Origin: Castor canadensis
Taxonomy: Eukaryota > Chordata > Mammalia > Rodentia > Castoridae
Direction: 5' to 3'
Length of the DNA stretch: 64,000 bases
Assembly: GCF_047511655.1 (NCBI RefSeq)
Contig: NC_133389.1
Span: 157,185,973 to 157,249,972 of the forward strand
Position 1 is the stretch's first letter. Every line of letters starts with the position of its first letter. The notes under the pieces are model-generated. The model was given only the letters and a program-made list of their open reading frames with translations. It was not told the DNA's origin and did no database searches. Made by a program: the position numbers and the translations under genes. Of the stretch, positions 62,083-64,000 are shown in pieces.

Positions 62083-64000
62083 CTATTAGAAGACCCAGGA
62101 AAATACAGTTGATTATTTCTTAAAGGATGGGGAAGGGCTTTGCAAGCTTTAAATCCACAGAAGTTATGCAAGGGAAAAATGGACAGATCTGAAAACATAG
62201 AAGTTCAAAACTTCTATTCATCAAAAAACATAACATATAAAGTCCAAGGGCAGACAACAGAAAAAATATGTCATATGTAAGGAAGTCTTATATAAATGAA
62301 CTGAAAAAATAGCCTGCTCCCCAAATGGGAACAGGTGTGATTTAAAAATTCACTGAGAATAGACGTAGAAAAAACATATAAAATGTTTGCTTCACAAGTA
62401 ATTAAAAATAGATATTCAAAGTCAAACAACAAAGAGAAATCTTTTCTTTATCTGTCTCTACAATTACCAAAGATTTGTGGCTTTTAAGTGACAATGATTA
62501 ATGTTCTAATGATATGAAGGAAGAATCTGCTTTACTGTTGGGGAACACAAATATTATATCCAGTGCCTTTAAAAGGTTCAAACCTTCTGACTACATTAGT
62601 TCCTCTTCGAAATTTGTCTCAATTTTCAGAAACTGAATGACTTTCACAAGGATGTCCCGTAAAAAGGAGAAAGTTAAACCGAATGTAGCAATAGAATTTT
62701 ACAGGCATTCAGAATAGCTAGTATTTCTGAATATTACTTAATAAGTATAAAAAAATCAAGATAAAAACTTACATACTGTGAAGAATGATTCATGCTTTCT
62801 ATACACACATGCACAAAACAGAACAAGCTAGATGTGTATCTAAACAATAACCATAGTGCTAGGCTATATGACTGGCAATGATTACTACAACAGCAGCCAA
62901 CTCTTGCCAGGCACATGATCCCTCTGCACCCTCACAATACCACAATGGCCATATTATTATTCCATTTTGTAGATGAGGACACTGACTAGCGAACTGAGGA
63001 CTTGAATTCAGGTCTAGAAAGGGCTGTGTCTGAACCTCTCTGCCATGCTGCCTGGAGGATTATTTTCTCTTTAGAAACTGTCCATAATCCCAAATACTCT
63101 GCAATTAGCACATTCATAATCAGGGATACCCCACAACTTTTAATAAAGTGAATTGGGGCTAAGAAGGCCCTTTGAAGTTCTGTTCTGAGACAGCCTGCAC
63201 TATGGGGAGCAGTACCATCAGCAAGGAGTTTTTGACTCTTCCCTGTGGCTTTGGATTCCCTTTCTTCAGTTGCCCTTCCCTTTCTCCTGTTCTTCTTGGT
63301 ATAAATCATGGCGCCTCTTGGCCTAGAAAGGGATATAAAACTTCTGTTCATGGCAGAACCGTTCTAGGGCCAGTCTGGCTTACTCATTTTCTTTCCTCGG
63401 CTTCTTCTTTTTTGCTTTCTTCTTGCCTACACTTAGGCTTGTTAGCATGTCCTGGAAATAGGATGGTTCTAAGTCCTGATAATAAAACAACACAGGGCAT
63501 CCTGCGGTTAATTCTGGGCTTGGCCTTTCACAGTTCTGTGATTAAACTGCATTTTTTTTCAGTGGTTGTGCCTTTAAACCCAAACCCCTTTAAAAAGAAA
63601 TTTAAGGAGAGCAAAACATAGGAAACAGTAACAGGTGCCAATAACATATTTCAGTCATTTGGGGAATGGGCAGCTTTAGAAACCACAAATTCCCACTTAT
63701 GCAAGGGCTACTTGAGCTTTTTCCTTTATTGCTTAGTGACAGAAACTTGGCTCTTAGTCCATGGTCAGAGTGGCTCTCTCTTTTTTCTTTCTTTCTCTCT
63801 GAAACAGTTATAAAAGGCCTGGGTTATCATAATGCAAGTTGGCTAATCCTATAGCTTGAATCAAGTAACAAAAATAATTTTCTACTGATGGTATATATGG
63901 TCCACACTATCCAAGTCTATATCTTGGCACCTATTTTACCAGCTCGGCCAACTCAATCATATTGAGCCACACATTTGAAACTTGGGAGGCTCCACACCTG

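Larger units (their letters stand above)
60690..62480 (+). mobile_element. Old L1M element split by a young L1 and an ID SINE
   Basis: gatatcaaactataaaattc and aactgatactggcattg before the insertion, and attgctcagaaacacatcta, agaagttcaaaacttctatt and attcatcaaaaaacataaca after it, follow decayed L1 ORF2 order. Nested elements are at 60809-61794 and 61983-62082. Confidence 0.55.
45066..64000 (-). other. PLEKHM3: Probable upstream intron of PLEKHM3
   Basis: The exon at 44908-45065 has an acceptor at its upstream edge. I found no exon on the minus strand up to 64000 encoding the expected preceding RH-domain sequence, so this span is most simply one partial intron. Stretches without a recognised element: 45066-47146, 47253-47574, 47936-49606, 49761-50184, 50346-51301, 51381-52325, 52501-53449, 53561-54011, 54100-54689, 54851-55559, 57007-57847, 58089-58747, 58926-59224, 59671-60689 and 62481-64000. 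Confidence 0.6.

Noticed and set aside
63172-63621. 149-codon open frame near the right edge
   Set aside because: Low-complexity, leucine/serine-rich translation without domains; likely chance.
1-64000. CRISPR arrays, operons, prophage or plasmid features
   Set aside because: No regularly spaced direct repeats and no dense coding; introns, SINEs and LINEs show a mammalian chromosome.

Overview
This window is mammalian nuclear DNA, almost certainly from a rodent. B1-like (7SL-derived) SINEs, ID-type tRNA-derived SINEs and a composite B1+ID dimer sit among older MIR, MaLR, MER/hAT and L1M fossils. The dimer and the young L1 3' ends recall beaver (Castor) or its relatives. That placement is from memory of repeat families and is only moderately certain. 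There are no operons, CRISPR arrays or prokaryotic signals.

The only protein-coding host gene I can support is PLEKHM3 on the minus strand. Its last two coding exons are present: 44908-45065, then 23652-23829. Both are bounded by GT/AG splice signals and join in phase across a 21-kb intron. Together they encode the last 111 residues, the zinc-binding end of the Rubicon-homology domain, ending at a TGA. The rest of the gene lies beyond position 64000. A roughly 6-kb 3' UTR probably follows the stop and may end near a polyadenylation signal at 17460-17465.

Layout: 1-17459 is downstream of PLEKHM3 and holds a nested young L1 (510-3545), SINEs, MIRs, MaLR and hAT remnants and a perfect hairpin at 6922-6959. 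17460-23829 is the terminal exon, nearly free of SINEs. 23830-44907 is the last intron, with a sense-oriented young L1 at 38274-38890 and a cluster of old L1 at 41360-43805. 45066-64000 is probably the preceding intron, with more SINEs, old L1 and a 5'-inverted (twin-primed) L1 at 60809-61794.

The best observations are three L1 insertions, each with perfect target-site duplications. One retains an uninterrupted reverse-transcriptase frame of about 840 codons, and one shows a clear twin-priming inversion. I found no evidence of a novel multi-gene system.
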